A DNA stretch of 64,000 nt. It comes from Methylobacterium sp. J-076 (GTDB taxonomy: Bacteria; Pseudomonadota; Alphaproteobacteria; Rhizobiales; Beijerinckiaceae). The notes under the pieces are model-generated. The model worked only from the letters and a program-made list of their open reading frames with translations, did no database searches and was not told where the DNA came from. Position 1 is the stretch's first letter. Each line of letters starts with the position of its first letter. A program made the translations under genes and the position numbers. The DNA is taken from contig NZ_JAKSXW010000141.1 in assembly GCF_022829405.1 (NCBI RefSeq), forward strand, positions 1-64,000, written 5' to 3'. Positions 37,034 through 46,681 of the stretch are shown here, piece by piece.

Positions 37034-37527
37034 TGGCGGACGGACCCATGATCGCCCTGGTCGTCGCCGTCGCCCGCAACGGCGTCATCGGCCGGGACAA
37101 CGGCCTCGCATGGCACCTGTCTGGCGACCTGAAACGGTTCAAGGCGTTGACCCTGGGCACCACCCTGCTGATGGGGCGGCGGACCTGGGATTCCATCGGA
37201 AGGCCCCTGCCGGGCCGGCGATCCCTGGTCCTCACCCGCGATCCCGCCTTCCGGGCCGAGGGCGCGGAAACCGTCCACGATTGGGAGACCGCGATCCAGC
37301 TGTCGGGCGGGCGGCTCATGGTCGTCGGCGGCGCGGAGATCTACGCACTCGCCCTGCCGCATGCGGACCGGATCCACCTGACCGAGGTCGAGGCCGAGCC
37401 CGAGGGCGACGTGCGCTTCCCGGCCTTCGACCGCTCCCGCTACAGGGAAGTCCTTCGCCAGGAGCACCCCGCCGGACCCCGCGACGATTATCCTTACGCA
37501 TTCGTCGACTTGGAACGGTTGCGCTGA
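37033..37527 (+). CDS. folA: Dihydrofolate reductase
   Basis: DHFR regenerates tetrahydrofolate with NADPH, using the dihydrofolate made by ThyA. The 164-residue protein has IALVVAVARNGVIGRDNGLAWHLSGDLKRFK, the motif LMGRRTWDSIGRPLPGR, and MVVGGAEIYALALPHADRIHLTEVEAEPEGD. The start overlapping the thyA stop is chosen; a second ATG five codons later would begin at the conserved core. Conserved pairing with thyA supports the call. Confidence 0.95.
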   Translation: MADGPMIALVVAVARNGVIGRDNGLAWHLSGDLKRFKALTLGTTLLMGRRTWDSIGRPLPGRRSLVLTRDPAFRAEGAETVHDWETAIQLSGGRLMVVGGAEIYALALPHADRIHLTEVEAEPEGDVRFPAFDRSRYREVLRQEHPAGPRDDYPYAFVDLERLR

Positions 37528-37767
37528 GGCGGCCCGCCGCGGTTGCGCTGGGCGACTCACGTGCCCACCTCCCAGCCTTGACAGCGAGGGGGACGGACCC
37601 GCAGGTGCCGGGGAGGTCCGCTGGATGCTTTCGGTTCAGCGGCGGTCGCCGGGCGATCCCCAGGTGATCGGGTGGCACTCGGGATTGACCCGCCGGGTGC
37701 ACCCGTTGGCAGGGGGCGTCCCGTTGCGGGCGCGACGGGTGCGGCAGGTCAGGAGACGACGGCCAGA

Positions 37768-38943
37768 ATGCCTTGGAGCAATCAGAATGGCGGTGGCGGC
37801 GGCCCATGGGGGCGCCCCAACGGCAACGGCGGCGGTCCCTGGGGTGGTGGAGGCGGCAACAACACGCCCCCCAACCTGGAGGATCTGCTGCGGCGTGGGC
37901 AGGACCGGCTGCGGCGTCTCATCCCCGGAGGCGGCGGCCCCAGCGGGCCGTCGGGCGGCGGCAGCGGGTTCGGCGGCGGGCGTGGCGCCCTGGTGATCGG
38001 CGCCCTGGCGGCGGCCGTGTGGCTCGCCACCGGCTTCTACACCGTCGCCCCCAATCAGGTCGGCATCGAGACGATCTTCGGCCGCTACGTCGGTTCGACG
38101 GGTGAGGGCCTGCGCTACAACTTCCCCTACCCGATCGGCGGGGTGGTGAAGCCGAATGTCGGCCAAGTGAACTCCATCCAGGTGGGCTATCGCACCGGGC
38201 CGGGCCAGACCCGCAACCGCGACGTGCCCGACGAGAGCCTGATGCTCACGGGCGACGAGAACATCGTCGATCTCGACTTCGAGGTGCAGTGGCGGGTGAA
38301 CCCGCTCAAGGCATCCGACTTCGTGTTCAACATCCAGAACCCCGAGGGCACCATCAAGGCCATCGCCGAGAGCGCCATGCGCGAGGTGATCGGTCGCCGG
38401 AACATCCAGGCGATCCTCACCAACGAGCAGGCGAGCGTCGCCCAGGAGGTGAAGGAGATGGTCCAGAAGGCGCTGGACGAGTACGGCGCGGGCGTGCGCA
38501 TCGAGGTGGTGCAGCTCGTCTCGGTGAACCCGCCGCCCGAGGTCCGCCCCGCCTTCGTGGACGTGAACGCCGCGCAGCAGGACGCGGACACCGCGCAGAA
38601 CGAGGCCAAGACCTACGCGAGCCGCGAGGTCCCCCAGGCCCGCGGTAAGGCGTCACAGATCGTCCAGGCCGCCGAGGCCTACAGGACGAAGGCGACGGCC
38701 GACGCCACCGGCCAGGCGGCGCGCTTCAACGAGGTCTACGCCTCTTACAAGCTCGCCCCGGACATCAGCCGCGAGCGGATCTTCCTGGAGACGATGGAGA
38801 AGGTGCTGGGTTCCGTGAACAAGGTGATCATCGACCAGAACGGGTCGCCCGGCTCCTCCGCCACGGCGGCGGGCGTGCTGCCCGTGCTGCCCCTGACCGA
38901 GTTCGGCGCCCGGGCGCAGGGCCAGACGGGGGTGGCCCGATGA
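37768..38943 (+). CDS. hflK: FtsH-modulating membrane protease subunit HflK
   Basis: HflK and HflC form a large SPFH-family complex around the FtsH protease in the inner membrane. The 391-residue protein has a Gly/Asn/Trp-rich cytoplasmic start (PWSNQNGGGGGPWG), a transmembrane segment (about 70-90, ALVIGALAAAVWLATGFYTV), and the SPFH domain from PNQVGIETIFGRYVGSTGEGLRYNFPYPIG onward, with coiled-coil Ala/Glu repeats after. Its end overlaps hflC by 4 nt. Confidence 0.96.
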   Translation: MPWSNQNGGGGGPWGRPNGNGGGPWGGGGGNNTPPNLEDLLRRGQDRLRRLIPGGGGPSGPSGGGSGFGGGRGALVIGALAAAVWLATGFYTVAPNQVGIETIFGRYVGSTGEGLRYNFPYPIGGVVKPNVGQVNSIQVGYRTGPGQTRNRDVPDESLMLTGDENIVDLDFEVQWRVNPLKASDFVFNIQNPEGTIKAIAESAMREVIGRRNIQAILTNEQASVAQEVKEMVQKALDEYGAGVRIEVVQLVSVNPPPEVRPAFVDVNAAQQDADTAQNEAKTYASREVPQARGKASQIVQAAEAYRTKATADATGQAARFNEVYASYKLAPDISRERIFLETMEKVLGSVNKVIIDQNGSPGSSATAAGVLPVLPLTEFGARAQGQTGVAR

Positions 38944-39902
38944 ACCAGGCAGTGCGCACCGGTCTGATCGTCGTCGCGGCGATCGTCGCCATCGGCCTCT
39001 ACGCGTCGGTCTTCGTCGTGGGCCAGATGCAGCAGGCCCTCGTCCTGCAGTTCGGCCGCGTCCGCGCGGTCCTCAACTCCACCGGCGAGGACAAGCCCGG
39101 CCTCTACTTCAAGATCCCCTTCGCCGAGACGGTCGTCTTCTTCGACAAGCGGGTGCTGGACCTCGACCTGCCGGTCCAGACGATCCTGACCGCCGACCGC
39201 CAGAACCTCGAGGTCGATGCCTTCGCCCGTTACCGGATCCTCGATCCGCTGCGCTTCTACCAGTCGGTGGGCAATGTCGGGGTCGCCAACCAGCGGCTCC
39301 AGAGTTTCACCAATTCCGGCCTGCGCAGCGTGCTCGCCCGTTCCACCCGCGACGCCATCGTCAAGAACGAGCGCGGCCAACTGATGCACACGATCCAGGA
39401 GGACGTGAACCGTCAGGCCAAGGCGCTCGGCATCGAGATCGTGGACCTGCGCATGACCCGGGTCGACCTTCCGGCCCAGAACTCGGCGGCGGTGTACCGC
39501 CGGATGAAGACCGAGCGCGAGCGCGAGGCGGCGGACATCCGCGCGAACGGCGAGCAGGCCGCGGCGACGATCCGTGCCAAGGCCGACCGCGAGGTCACCG
39601 TGATCGTGGCCGAGGCGACCCAGAAGTCCGAGCAGCTGCGCGGCCAGGGCGACGCCGACAAGAACCGCATCCTCGTCGAAGCCTTCGCCAAGGACCGGGA
39701 CTTCTTCGCGTTCTACCGCTCGATGCAGGCCTACGAGACGGGCCTGAAGGGGCCCGACACCCGCCTCGTCATCAGCCCGAACACGGACTTCTTCCGGTAC
39801 TTCAGCGATCCGCAGGGCCGCGGCGTGCCGCAGCCCGCCGCCGGCCGCCCGGCCCAGGACCCCGCCGCAGCCACGGGCTCCACCGCAGGCGCGGCCCGCT
39901 GA
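38940..39902 (+). CDS. hflC: FtsH-modulating membrane protease subunit HflC
   Basis: Partner of HflK. The 320-residue protein has an N-terminal transmembrane helix (TGLIVVAAIVAIGLYASVFVV), the SPFH domain (VLQFGRVRAVLNSTGEDKPGLYFKIPF), the conserved LMHTIQEDVNRQAKALGIEIVDLRMTRVDLP segment, and the helical region MKTEREREAADIRANGEQ. The C-terminal 35 residues are Pro/Ala-rich. It overlaps hflK by ATGA, so the two are translated together, and degP follows. Confidence 0.96.
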   Translation: MNQAVRTGLIVVAAIVAIGLYASVFVVGQMQQALVLQFGRVRAVLNSTGEDKPGLYFKIPFAETVVFFDKRVLDLDLPVQTILTADRQNLEVDAFARYRILDPLRFYQSVGNVGVANQRLQSFTNSGLRSVLARSTRDAIVKNERGQLMHTIQEDVNRQAKALGIEIVDLRMTRVDLPAQNSAAVYRRMKTEREREAADIRANGEQAAATIRAKADREVTVIVAEATQKSEQLRGQGDADKNRILVEAFAKDRDFFAFYRSMQAYETGLKGPDTRLVISPNTDFFRYFSDPQGRGVPQPAAGRPAQDPAAATGSTAGAAR

Positions 39903-40008
39903 CCCGGCGAGTGGACGCGTGGCTTTCGCGGGCTACCTTTGACGACGAACGCCGGCCGCCTCGATGCGGCCGGCGCTGACGGGAAACGCGTTGTTGAAGA
40001 GGTCGATC

Positions 40009-41526
40009 ATGCAAGCCGTCGAGGCAGCCCGCCCCGGGCCGTTCACTCGCCTGCGCCCCGCCGCGGCGGCCATCCTGCTCGGTGTGTCGGTCCTGGGCGC
40101 CGCCCTGCCGGTGCCGGCCTTCGCGAAGGGGCCCGCTTCGTTGGCGGACCTGTCCGAGCAGGTCACCGACGCCGTGGTGAACATCTCGGCCTCCACCACG
40201 GTGGAGGCACGCTCCAGCCGCACGATGCCGCAGCTCCCGCCGGGCACGCCCTTCGAGGACCTGTTCGAGGAGTTCTTCAACAAGCGCAACGGCCGCGGCG
40301 GTGGTGGCGGCGGCGGCAACGACGAGGCGCCCCGGGCGCGCAAGTCGAACTCCCTGGGTTCGGGCTTCATCATCGACGCCTCGGGCATCGTGGTGACGAA
40401 CAACCACGTGATCGGCGACGCCAACGACATCCAGGTCATCCTGCACGACGGCACGAAGCTGAAGGCGGAGATCGTCGGCAAGGATTCGAAGATCGACCTC
40501 GCCGTGCTGCGGGTGAAGCCCACCGCCGACCACCCGCTCAAGGCGGTGCCGTTCGGTGATTCCGAGAAGATGCGGCCGGGCGATTGGGTGATCGCCATCG
40601 GCAACCCGTTCGGCCTCGGCGGCTCGGTCTCGGCCGGCATCGTCTCGGCCCGGGGCCGCAACATCGAGTCCGGCCCCTACGACAACTACATCCAGACCGA
40701 CGCGGCCATCAACAAGGGCAATTCCGGCGGCCCGCTGTTCAACATGGACGGCGAGGTGATCGGCATCAACACGGCGATCCTCTCGCCCACCGGCGGCTCC
40801 GTGGGCATCGGCTTCGCCGTGCCGTCGAACAACGCCAAGACGGTGATCGACCAGCTCCGCGAGTTCGGCGAGGTCCGGCGCGGCTGGCTCGGCGTGCGGA
40901 TCCAGAACGTGGATGACGCCACCGCCGAAGCCCTGGGCCTGAAGGGCGGGGCACGGGGCGCCCTGGTCGCCGGGGTGGACGAGAAGGGCCCGGCCAAGAC
41001 GGCGGGGATCGACGTCGGCGACGTGATCGTGAAGTTCAACGGCACGGCTGTGAAGGCCTCGAGCGACCTGCCGCGGATCGTGGCTTCCACCCCGGTCGGC
41101 CAGAAGGTCGACGTGGTGGTCGTGCGCAAGGGCGACGAGGTGACGAAGGCCGTCACCCTCGGCCGGCTGGAGGACAACGAGAAGCCGCAGCAGGCCAACC
41201 TCCGCCAGCCTGACGCGGACAATGCCGTGCGGCAGGCGCTCGGCCTCAACCTGTCGAGCGTCACCGACGAGCTGCGCAAGCGCTACAGCATCAAGGACGG
41301 TCAGAAGGGCGTCGTCGTCACCCGCGTCGATCCCAACTCGAACGCGGCCGACAAGCGAATCCAGCCGGGCGAGCTGATCGTGGAGGTCGGCCAGGAGGCC
41401 GTCTCCACGCCGGCCGACGTCACCAAGCGGATCGATGCCCTGAAGAAGGACGGCCGCAAGTCGGTGCTCCTGCTCGTCGCCAGCGCGAACGGCGACGTGC
41501 GGTTCGTCGCCCTCGGGCTGGAGTGA
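40009..41526 (+). CDS. degP: Periplasmic Do/DegP-family serine protease
   Basis: DegP is a periplasmic protease and chaperone for misfolded envelope proteins. The 505-residue precursor has a signal peptide ending in PVPAFA, a Gly-rich insert near residues 88-105 (GRGGGGGGGN), the catalytic triad in TNNHVIG (His), KIDLAVL (Asp) and GNSGGP (Ser), and two C-terminal PDZ domains (RRGWLGVRIQNV onward). I start at MQAVEAARPG, which has AGAGG six bases upstream; an ATG 15 codons earlier is possible. Its position after hflKC is conserved in relatives. Confidence 0.95.
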   Translation: MQAVEAARPGPFTRLRPAAAAILLGVSVLGAALPVPAFAKGPASLADLSEQVTDAVVNISASTTVEARSSRTMPQLPPGTPFEDLFEEFFNKRNGRGGGGGGGNDEAPRARKSNSLGSGFIIDASGIVVTNNHVIGDANDIQVILHDGTKLKAEIVGKDSKIDLAVLRVKPTADHPLKAVPFGDSEKMRPGDWVIAIGNPFGLGGSVSAGIVSARGRNIESGPYDNYIQTDAAINKGNSGGPLFNMDGEVIGINTAILSPTGGSVGIGFAVPSNNAKTVIDQLREFGEVRRGWLGVRIQNVDDATAEALGLKGGARGALVAGVDEKGPAKTAGIDVGDVIVKFNGTAVKASSDLPRIVASTPVGQKVDVVVVRKGDEVTKAVTLGRLEDNEKPQQANLRQPDADNAVRQALGLNLSSVTDELRKRYSIKDGQKGVVVTRVDPNSNAADKRIQPGELIVEVGQEAVSTPADVTKRIDALKKDGRKSVLLLVASANGDVRFVALGLE

Positions 41527-41588
41527 GGCGATCCGGCGGCGCGATTTCACCGCAGAGGTCGCGCCGCCTCGTATCCCATCACGCGAAG

Positions 41589-41612
41589 GGTGCCGGTCCC
41601 CGGACCGGCGCC
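41589..41612. other. Palindrome between converging degP and serB
   Basis: An 11-bp stem (GGTGCCGGTCC with GGACCGGCGCC, one G-T pair) lies in the 157-nt gap between the two converging genes. There is no T-run on either side. It may act as a weak bidirectional terminator; no other feature is seen in the gap. Confidence 0.4.
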
Positions 41613-41683
41613 GCCGTCGTTGCGAACGGCAGTGATGCCATCCAACGGCGGGACGCGGCCGGGGCGGTCTCGCGGACGGGGCC

Positions 41684-42577
41684 TCAGCCGATGAATTCGG
41701 CCGCCGCGTAGCCTTGTAGATAGAGAAGCGCGGTGAGGTCGCCGTGCTCGACCCGCACCTGCGCGGCGGCGGCGACCGCCGGCTTGGCGCGGAAGGCGAC
41801 GCCGAGCCCGGCCTCGCCGAGCATGTCCAAGTCGTTGGCCCCGTCGCCGACCGCGAGGGTCGCAGCGGGGGGCAGGCCCGCCCGCTCCCGCAACTCGATG
41901 AGGGCGGCGCGCTTCTCGGCCTTGCCGACGATGGGGTCCTCGACCGCGCCGGTGAGCCTGCCCCCGGCCACCGCGAGGCGGTTGGCCCTGTTCTCCGCAA
42001 AGCCGAGCCGGTCGGCGATCGGCCCGGTGAACAGGGTGAAGCCGCCCGAGACGAGGCAGGTATGGGCGCCGTGGGCGGCCATGGTTTGCACCAGCGTCCG
42101 GCCGCCGGGCGTGAGCGTCAGGGTGTTGGCGATGAGCCCGTCCACCACCCCCACGGGGATGTCCTTCAGCAGCGTGACACGCTCCCGCAGGGCCGGCTCG
42201 AAGGCGATCTCGCCGCGCATCGCCCGCTCGGTGATGGCCGCCACGTGGTCCTTCAGGCCGAGCGTGCCGGCGAGCTCGTCGATGCATTCCTGCTCGATCA
42301 TGGTGGAATCCATGTCGGCCAGGAACAGGCGCTTGCGGCGGTGGGCGTCGGCGGGCAGCACGGCGAGGTCGATGGGCTCGCCCGCGAGCGCCGCGCGGAG
42401 GCGTCCGGTCATCGCCGCGGCCGCGGCCGGTTCGCCGGGGACCAGGATCTCCGCGGCGACCTCCCGGTGGAGGATCCGCGGCTGGTGCTCCGTGCCGAGC
42501 ACGGCGCGGGCTTCGGCCAGGACCGCATCGGTGATGGCCGGGCGGTCCGGGTTTGCTATCAGGACCGCGACCAGCAT
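41684..42577 (-). CDS. serB: Phosphoserine phosphatase
   Basis: SerB makes serine from phosphoserine, which matters in serine-cycle methylotrophs though serine also arises there from glycine. The 297-residue protein has an N-terminal ACT-like part and the HAD domain with FLADMDSTMIEQECID (nucleophile Asp in DMDST, 88-92), LVSGGFTLFTGPIA and VGDGANDLDML. The start MLVAVLIANPD is the family N-terminus; the longer open frame upstream overlaps miaA. It is divergent from miaA by 13 nt, a very tight head-to-head pair. Confidence 0.95.
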   Translation of the reverse strand: MLVAVLIANPDRPAITDAVLAEARAVLGTEHQPRILHREVAAEILVPGEPAAAAAMTGRLRAALAGEPIDLAVLPADAHRRKRLFLADMDSTMIEQECIDELAGTLGLKDHVAAITERAMRGEIAFEPALRERVTLLKDIPVGVVDGLIANTLTLTPGGRTLVQTMAAHGAHTCLVSGGFTLFTGPIADRLGFAENRANRLAVAGGRLTGAVEDPIVGKAEKRAALIELRERAGLPPAATLAVGDGANDLDMLGEAGLGVAFRAKPAVAAAAQVRVEHGDLTALLYLQGYAAAEFIG

Positions 42578-42590
42578 GCGGAGGTGAGCC

Positions 42591-43502
42591 TTGCCGTTGT
42601 GGGAAGCCGGGGATCGCGCGGCGGCGGTTCTCATCGCAGGCCCGACAGCCTCGGGCAAGTCGGCCCTGGCGAGCCGCATCGCCCGCGAGCAGGGCGGGGT
42701 CGTCGTCAACACCGACTCGATGCAGGTCTACTCGGACCTGCGCGTCCTCACCGCGCGGCCGGACGCGGCCGAGGAGGCCGCGGTCCCGCACCGGCTCTAC
42801 GGCCACGTGGACGGGGCGACGAACTACTCCCTCGGGCACTTCGCCCGGGACGTGGCGGCGTTGCTGGACAGTCTCGGCGGGCGTTTGCCGGTCTTCGTCG
42901 GCGGCACCGGCCTGTATTTCCGGGCCCTGGAGCAGGGCTTCTCGGAACTGCCGCCCGTGCCGGAGGAGATCCGCGCGGAGATCCGCCGGGAGGCCGAGGG
43001 CCGCCCCACGGAGGCACTGCACGCCGACCTCGCCCTGCGCGATCCCGGGGGCGCCGCCCGCCTGCGCCCCAGCGACCGGATGCGGGTGATGCGCGCCCTG
43101 GAAATCCTCGCCGCCACCGGCCGGCCCATCGCGAGCTTCTACGGCGACCCCGTCCCAGGGCCGCTCGCGGGCCTGAACCTCAAGAAAATCTTCCTCGCCC
43201 CCGACCGCGCGCTGCTGCGCGCGCGGATCGACGCCCGCTTCCGCACCATGATCGCCGCCGGGGCGCTGGACGAGGTGGCGGCGCTCCGCCGGCGGCGGCT
43301 CGATCCGATGCTGCCGGTAATGCGCGCCCACGGGGTGCCGGGCCTGATCGCCCATCTCGACGGGAGCCTGAGCCTGGAGGACGCCATCGCCCGGGGGCAG
43401 GCCGATACCCGCGCCTATGCCAAGCGGCAGGTCACGTGGTTCCGCCACCAGATGGGGGAGGGGTGGCGCTGGGCCGATCCCGAGGCCGCCCCCACCCCGT
43501 GA
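42591..43502 (+). CDS. miaA: tRNA dimethylallyltransferase
   Basis: MiaA adds dimethylallyl to A37 of tRNAs that read U-starting codons. The 303-residue protein has the P-loop IAGPTASGKSALA, NTDSMQVYSDLRVLTARP, and VFVGGTGLYFRALEQG. The start is a TTG, supported by GGAGG six bases upstream and by homology beginning about ten residues later; no ATG is available. Its 5' end faces serB, so both promoters must lie within or over each other's coding sequence. Confidence 0.95.
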   Translation: MPLWEAGDRAAAVLIAGPTASGKSALASRIAREQGGVVVNTDSMQVYSDLRVLTARPDAAEEAAVPHRLYGHVDGATNYSLGHFARDVAALLDSLGGRLPVFVGGTGLYFRALEQGFSELPPVPEEIRAEIRREAEGRPTEALHADLALRDPGGAARLRPSDRMRVMRALEILAATGRPIASFYGDPVPGPLAGLNLKKIFLAPDRALLRARIDARFRTMIAAGALDEVAALRRRRLDPMLPVMRAHGVPGLIAHLDGSLSLEDAIARGQADTRAYAKRQVTWFRHQMGEGWRWADPEAAPTP

Positions 43503-43520
43503 GGGACGGGGTGCCGCCCG

Positions 43521-44615
<1,095 letters not shown>

Positions 44616-44627
44616 GGCCACCCGCCC

Positions 44628-45323
44628 TCACCGCGCGGGCGTCATGATGAGACGGTCGCCCCGCACCTCGTAGCGGCCGAGGCGGTCGAGGAACGTCTGG
44701 CCGAGGAGGTTCTCGCCGAGCGCACCCGGCCGCGCCACCATCGCGTTCACGTTCCGCTCGGTGATCGTGCCGACGGCGAGCGAATCGAGCTGGATCGGCG
44801 CGGCGCTGGTCGCGCCGTTGGCCGTGGAGACCCGGGCGTTGAACTCGTCGGGCCGTGGCGTGAAGCCGAGGGCGGCGGCGTTCTCGGCGGTGAGGACGAC
44901 GCTGCTCGCCCCCGTGTCGAACAGGAAGTTTTGGCTTCGCCCGCCGACGCGCCCCTCCACCCGGAACGTGCCGTCCGAGCGGCGGACGAACGAGACCGAC
45001 CCGTCTGGCCCGGGCACCGCCGAACCGGGCCGCAGGTCGCCGAGGACGCGGGCGGAGACCTCCTTCATCCGGTCGCGGTAGCTGTACCCGAGGACGAGGG
45101 CGGCCGCGATCAGCCCCCAGGCGGCCAGCGCCTGGACATGCCGGAGGGGTGCGGCCCGGAACTGCCGCCAGAACCCGGCCACGACGAGGGCCAGGATCGT
45201 GCCCGTCCAGGCGAGGTTCGCCAGCATGTCCGGCGACATCGCGCCGCCGGCGCCGTCGCCGCCATCCGCCAGGGCCAGGGCGACGAGGACCAGCGCCAGG
45301 GCGCCGAGGCCGAGATAGATCAT
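44628..45323 (-). CDS. Membrane-anchored clan AA aspartic protease (retropepsin-like)
   Basis: The 231-residue protein has three hydrophobic N-terminal segments (about 1-20, 37-50 and 65-82), then a retropepsin-like domain with the active-site motif FLFDTGASSVVLT and LGQTFLDRLGRYEVRGDRLIM near the end. It resembles the TIGR02281-type family, whose role is unknown. It overlaps the DUF1289 gene by 4 nt, a pairing frequent in alphaproteobacteria. It converges closely (12 nt) with dusA. Confidence 0.88.
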   Translation of the reverse strand: MIYLGLGALALVLVALALADGGDGAGGAMSPDMLANLAWTGTILALVVAGFWRQFRAAPLRHVQALAAWGLIAAALVLGYSYRDRMKEVSARVLGDLRPGSAVPGPDGSVSFVRRSDGTFRVEGRVGGRSQNFLFDTGASSVVLTAENAAALGFTPRPDEFNARVSTANGATSAAPIQLDSLAVGTITERNVNAMVARPGALGENLLGQTFLDRLGRYEVRGDRLIMTPAR

Positions 45324-45529
45324 GCGCCCGAGGGTTCCGGCACGGGGTAGGCGGCGCGCAGCCGCGCCTCCAGCCCGGCCATGACGGTCCGGCGTTCGGC
45401 CTCGCCCATCAGGCCCCAGGCCGCGATCTCCTCACGGGTGCGCCCGCAGCCTCGGCACAGGCCGTTCACGGCGTCGAGGACGCAGACCTTCGTGCAGGGG
45501 CTCGACGGTTTGGGCGGGGTGGCGGGCAT
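45320..45529 (-). CDS. DUF1289 small cysteine-rich protein
   Basis: The 69-residue protein has the DUF1289 pattern SPCTKVCVLDAVNGLCRGCGRTREEIAAWGLM, with four cysteines that could bind a metal, followed by a helical tail. I start at MPATPPKPSS. It overlaps the following aspartic protease gene (ATGA). The function is unknown; the cysteine pattern suggests a small zinc or iron-sulfur site. Confidence 0.88.
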   Translation of the reverse strand: MPATPPKPSSPCTKVCVLDAVNGLCRGCGRTREEIAAWGLMGEAERRTVMAGLEARLRAAYPVPEPSGA

Positions 45530-45608
45530 GGCCACGGTGTGGCGGGGCGAAGACGGCGCCGTCAAGGCGGCATCCTCAGGGTGCGACCGAGGCGTCCGCG
45601 CCGCCCTC

Positions 45609-45699
45609 CGTCATCGCAGGCGCTGCGTAGCGACCCATAACGGCAGGAGGCCTCCGGACGAGGCGCACCCTGGATCGCCTCGCCCCGCTTGCGAGGACG
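45609..45699 (+). repeat. Degenerate copy of the palindromic element, copy 5
   Basis: The arms are 45609-45640 and 45668-45699, with a core (GGCAGGAGGCCTCCGG) alignable to the other copies. It is 91 bp overall and many bases are changed. It lies in the 222-nt gap between the DUF1289 and cobS genes. Confidence 0.7.
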
Positions 45700-45751
45700 G
45701 TGTGGGAGCACCGGGGTCGATCCATTCTGCCCGACCCGTCCGGCCCCACGC

Positions 45752-46576
45752 CTAGGGTGCGACGGCGGCGACGAGGCCGAGCAGGGCGGCGATCTCGGCG
45801 GCCTGCTGGCACGCGCCGATCACGTCGCCGGTCTGGCCGCCGAGCCTGCGCCGGGCGAGGCCGGTCACCGACAGCGCCGCGAGGCCCGAGAGGAGAACCA
45901 TGGTGACGACCCCCGCGGCGTCGAGCCCCAGGGCCAGGGCGGCGAGGCAGAGGAGGATACCGAGCCCCGCGGCGGTGACGAGGCTCCCGCCCGCCGGCCG
46001 CCCCGCGGCGGCGGAGAGGCCGTCGCTCCGGGCCGGCGGCAGGAGGGCCATGGGCGCCAGGGCCGCCACCCGCGACAGGGCGGCGGCGAGCACGAGGCCC
46101 GTCGCGGCGGCCAGCCCGGTGCGGTCGAGGAGGGTCGCCAGGGCGCCGATCCGCAGGGCCAGGGCGAGGAACAGGGCGAGGGCCCCGTAGGAGCCGATCC
46201 GGCTGTCGCGCATGATGGCGAGCATCCGTGCCCGGTCCCCCCCCGCCCCGAGCCCGTCGGCGAAATCGGCGAGCCCGTCCTCGTGCAGGCCCCCCGAGGT
46301 CGCGGCCATGATCGCCACGGCGAGCGTCGCCGCGAGGAACGGGCCGAGCCCCGCAAGCCACGCGGCGGCCAGGGCCAGGGCGGCGGGCAGCGCCAGGATC
46401 ACGCCGGCCAGGGGCAGCATCCGCGGCAGCCTTGAGAATTCCGGGGCGCGGTGGGGATCGGCCTCGCCGGGCATTTGCGGGACCGGCAGGCGGGAGTAGA
46501 AGCGCAGACACGCGGCGAGATCGTGCAGGGCCTCGCGCCCTGGCCATTCGGCCTCGCCGCCGGTCTGCCTGTCCAT
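45752..46576 (-). CDS. cobS: Adenosylcobinamide-GDP ribazoletransferase
   Basis: CobS (CobV) joins adenosylcobinamide-GDP with alpha-ribazole in the last step of B12 nucleotide-loop assembly, at the inner membrane. The 274-residue, strongly hydrophobic protein shows FYSRLPVP near the N-terminus, ATSGGLHEDGLADFADGLGAGGDRARMLAIMRDSRIGSYGA (the family's metal/substrate motif), and several transmembrane helices. It is divergent from cobT, which makes its alpha-ribazole phosphate precursor, across 105 nt with no visible cobalamin riboswitch. Confidence 0.95.
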   Translation of the reverse strand: MDRQTGGEAEWPGREALHDLAACLRFYSRLPVPQMPGEADPHRAPEFSRLPRMLPLAGVILALPAALALAAAWLAGLGPFLAATLAVAIMAATSGGLHEDGLADFADGLGAGGDRARMLAIMRDSRIGSYGALALFLALALRIGALATLLDRTGLAAATGLVLAAALSRVAALAPMALLPPARSDGLSAAAGRPAGGSLVTAAGLGILLCLAALALGLDAAGVVTMVLLSGLAALSVTGLARRRLGGQTGDVIGACQQAAEIAALLGLVAAVAP

Positions 46577-46681
46577 CGCTGCGGTCCCGCGCGCCGGGTT
46601 CGATGCACCGGCCTACCTTCATAGCGGGCGGGGCCGGTTTCGTCCGCCCGGATCGGTACAACCCACAGGATCGAGGCAGCG

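Noticed and set aside
41547..43448. Long minus-strand open frame over serB and antisense of miaA
   Set aside because: Arg/Pro/Gly-rich shadow typical of high-GC DNA; serB and miaA carry the real motifs.
46577..46681. Cobalamin riboswitch between cobS and cobT
   Set aside because: The 105-nt gap is too short and has no B12-box-like sequence.
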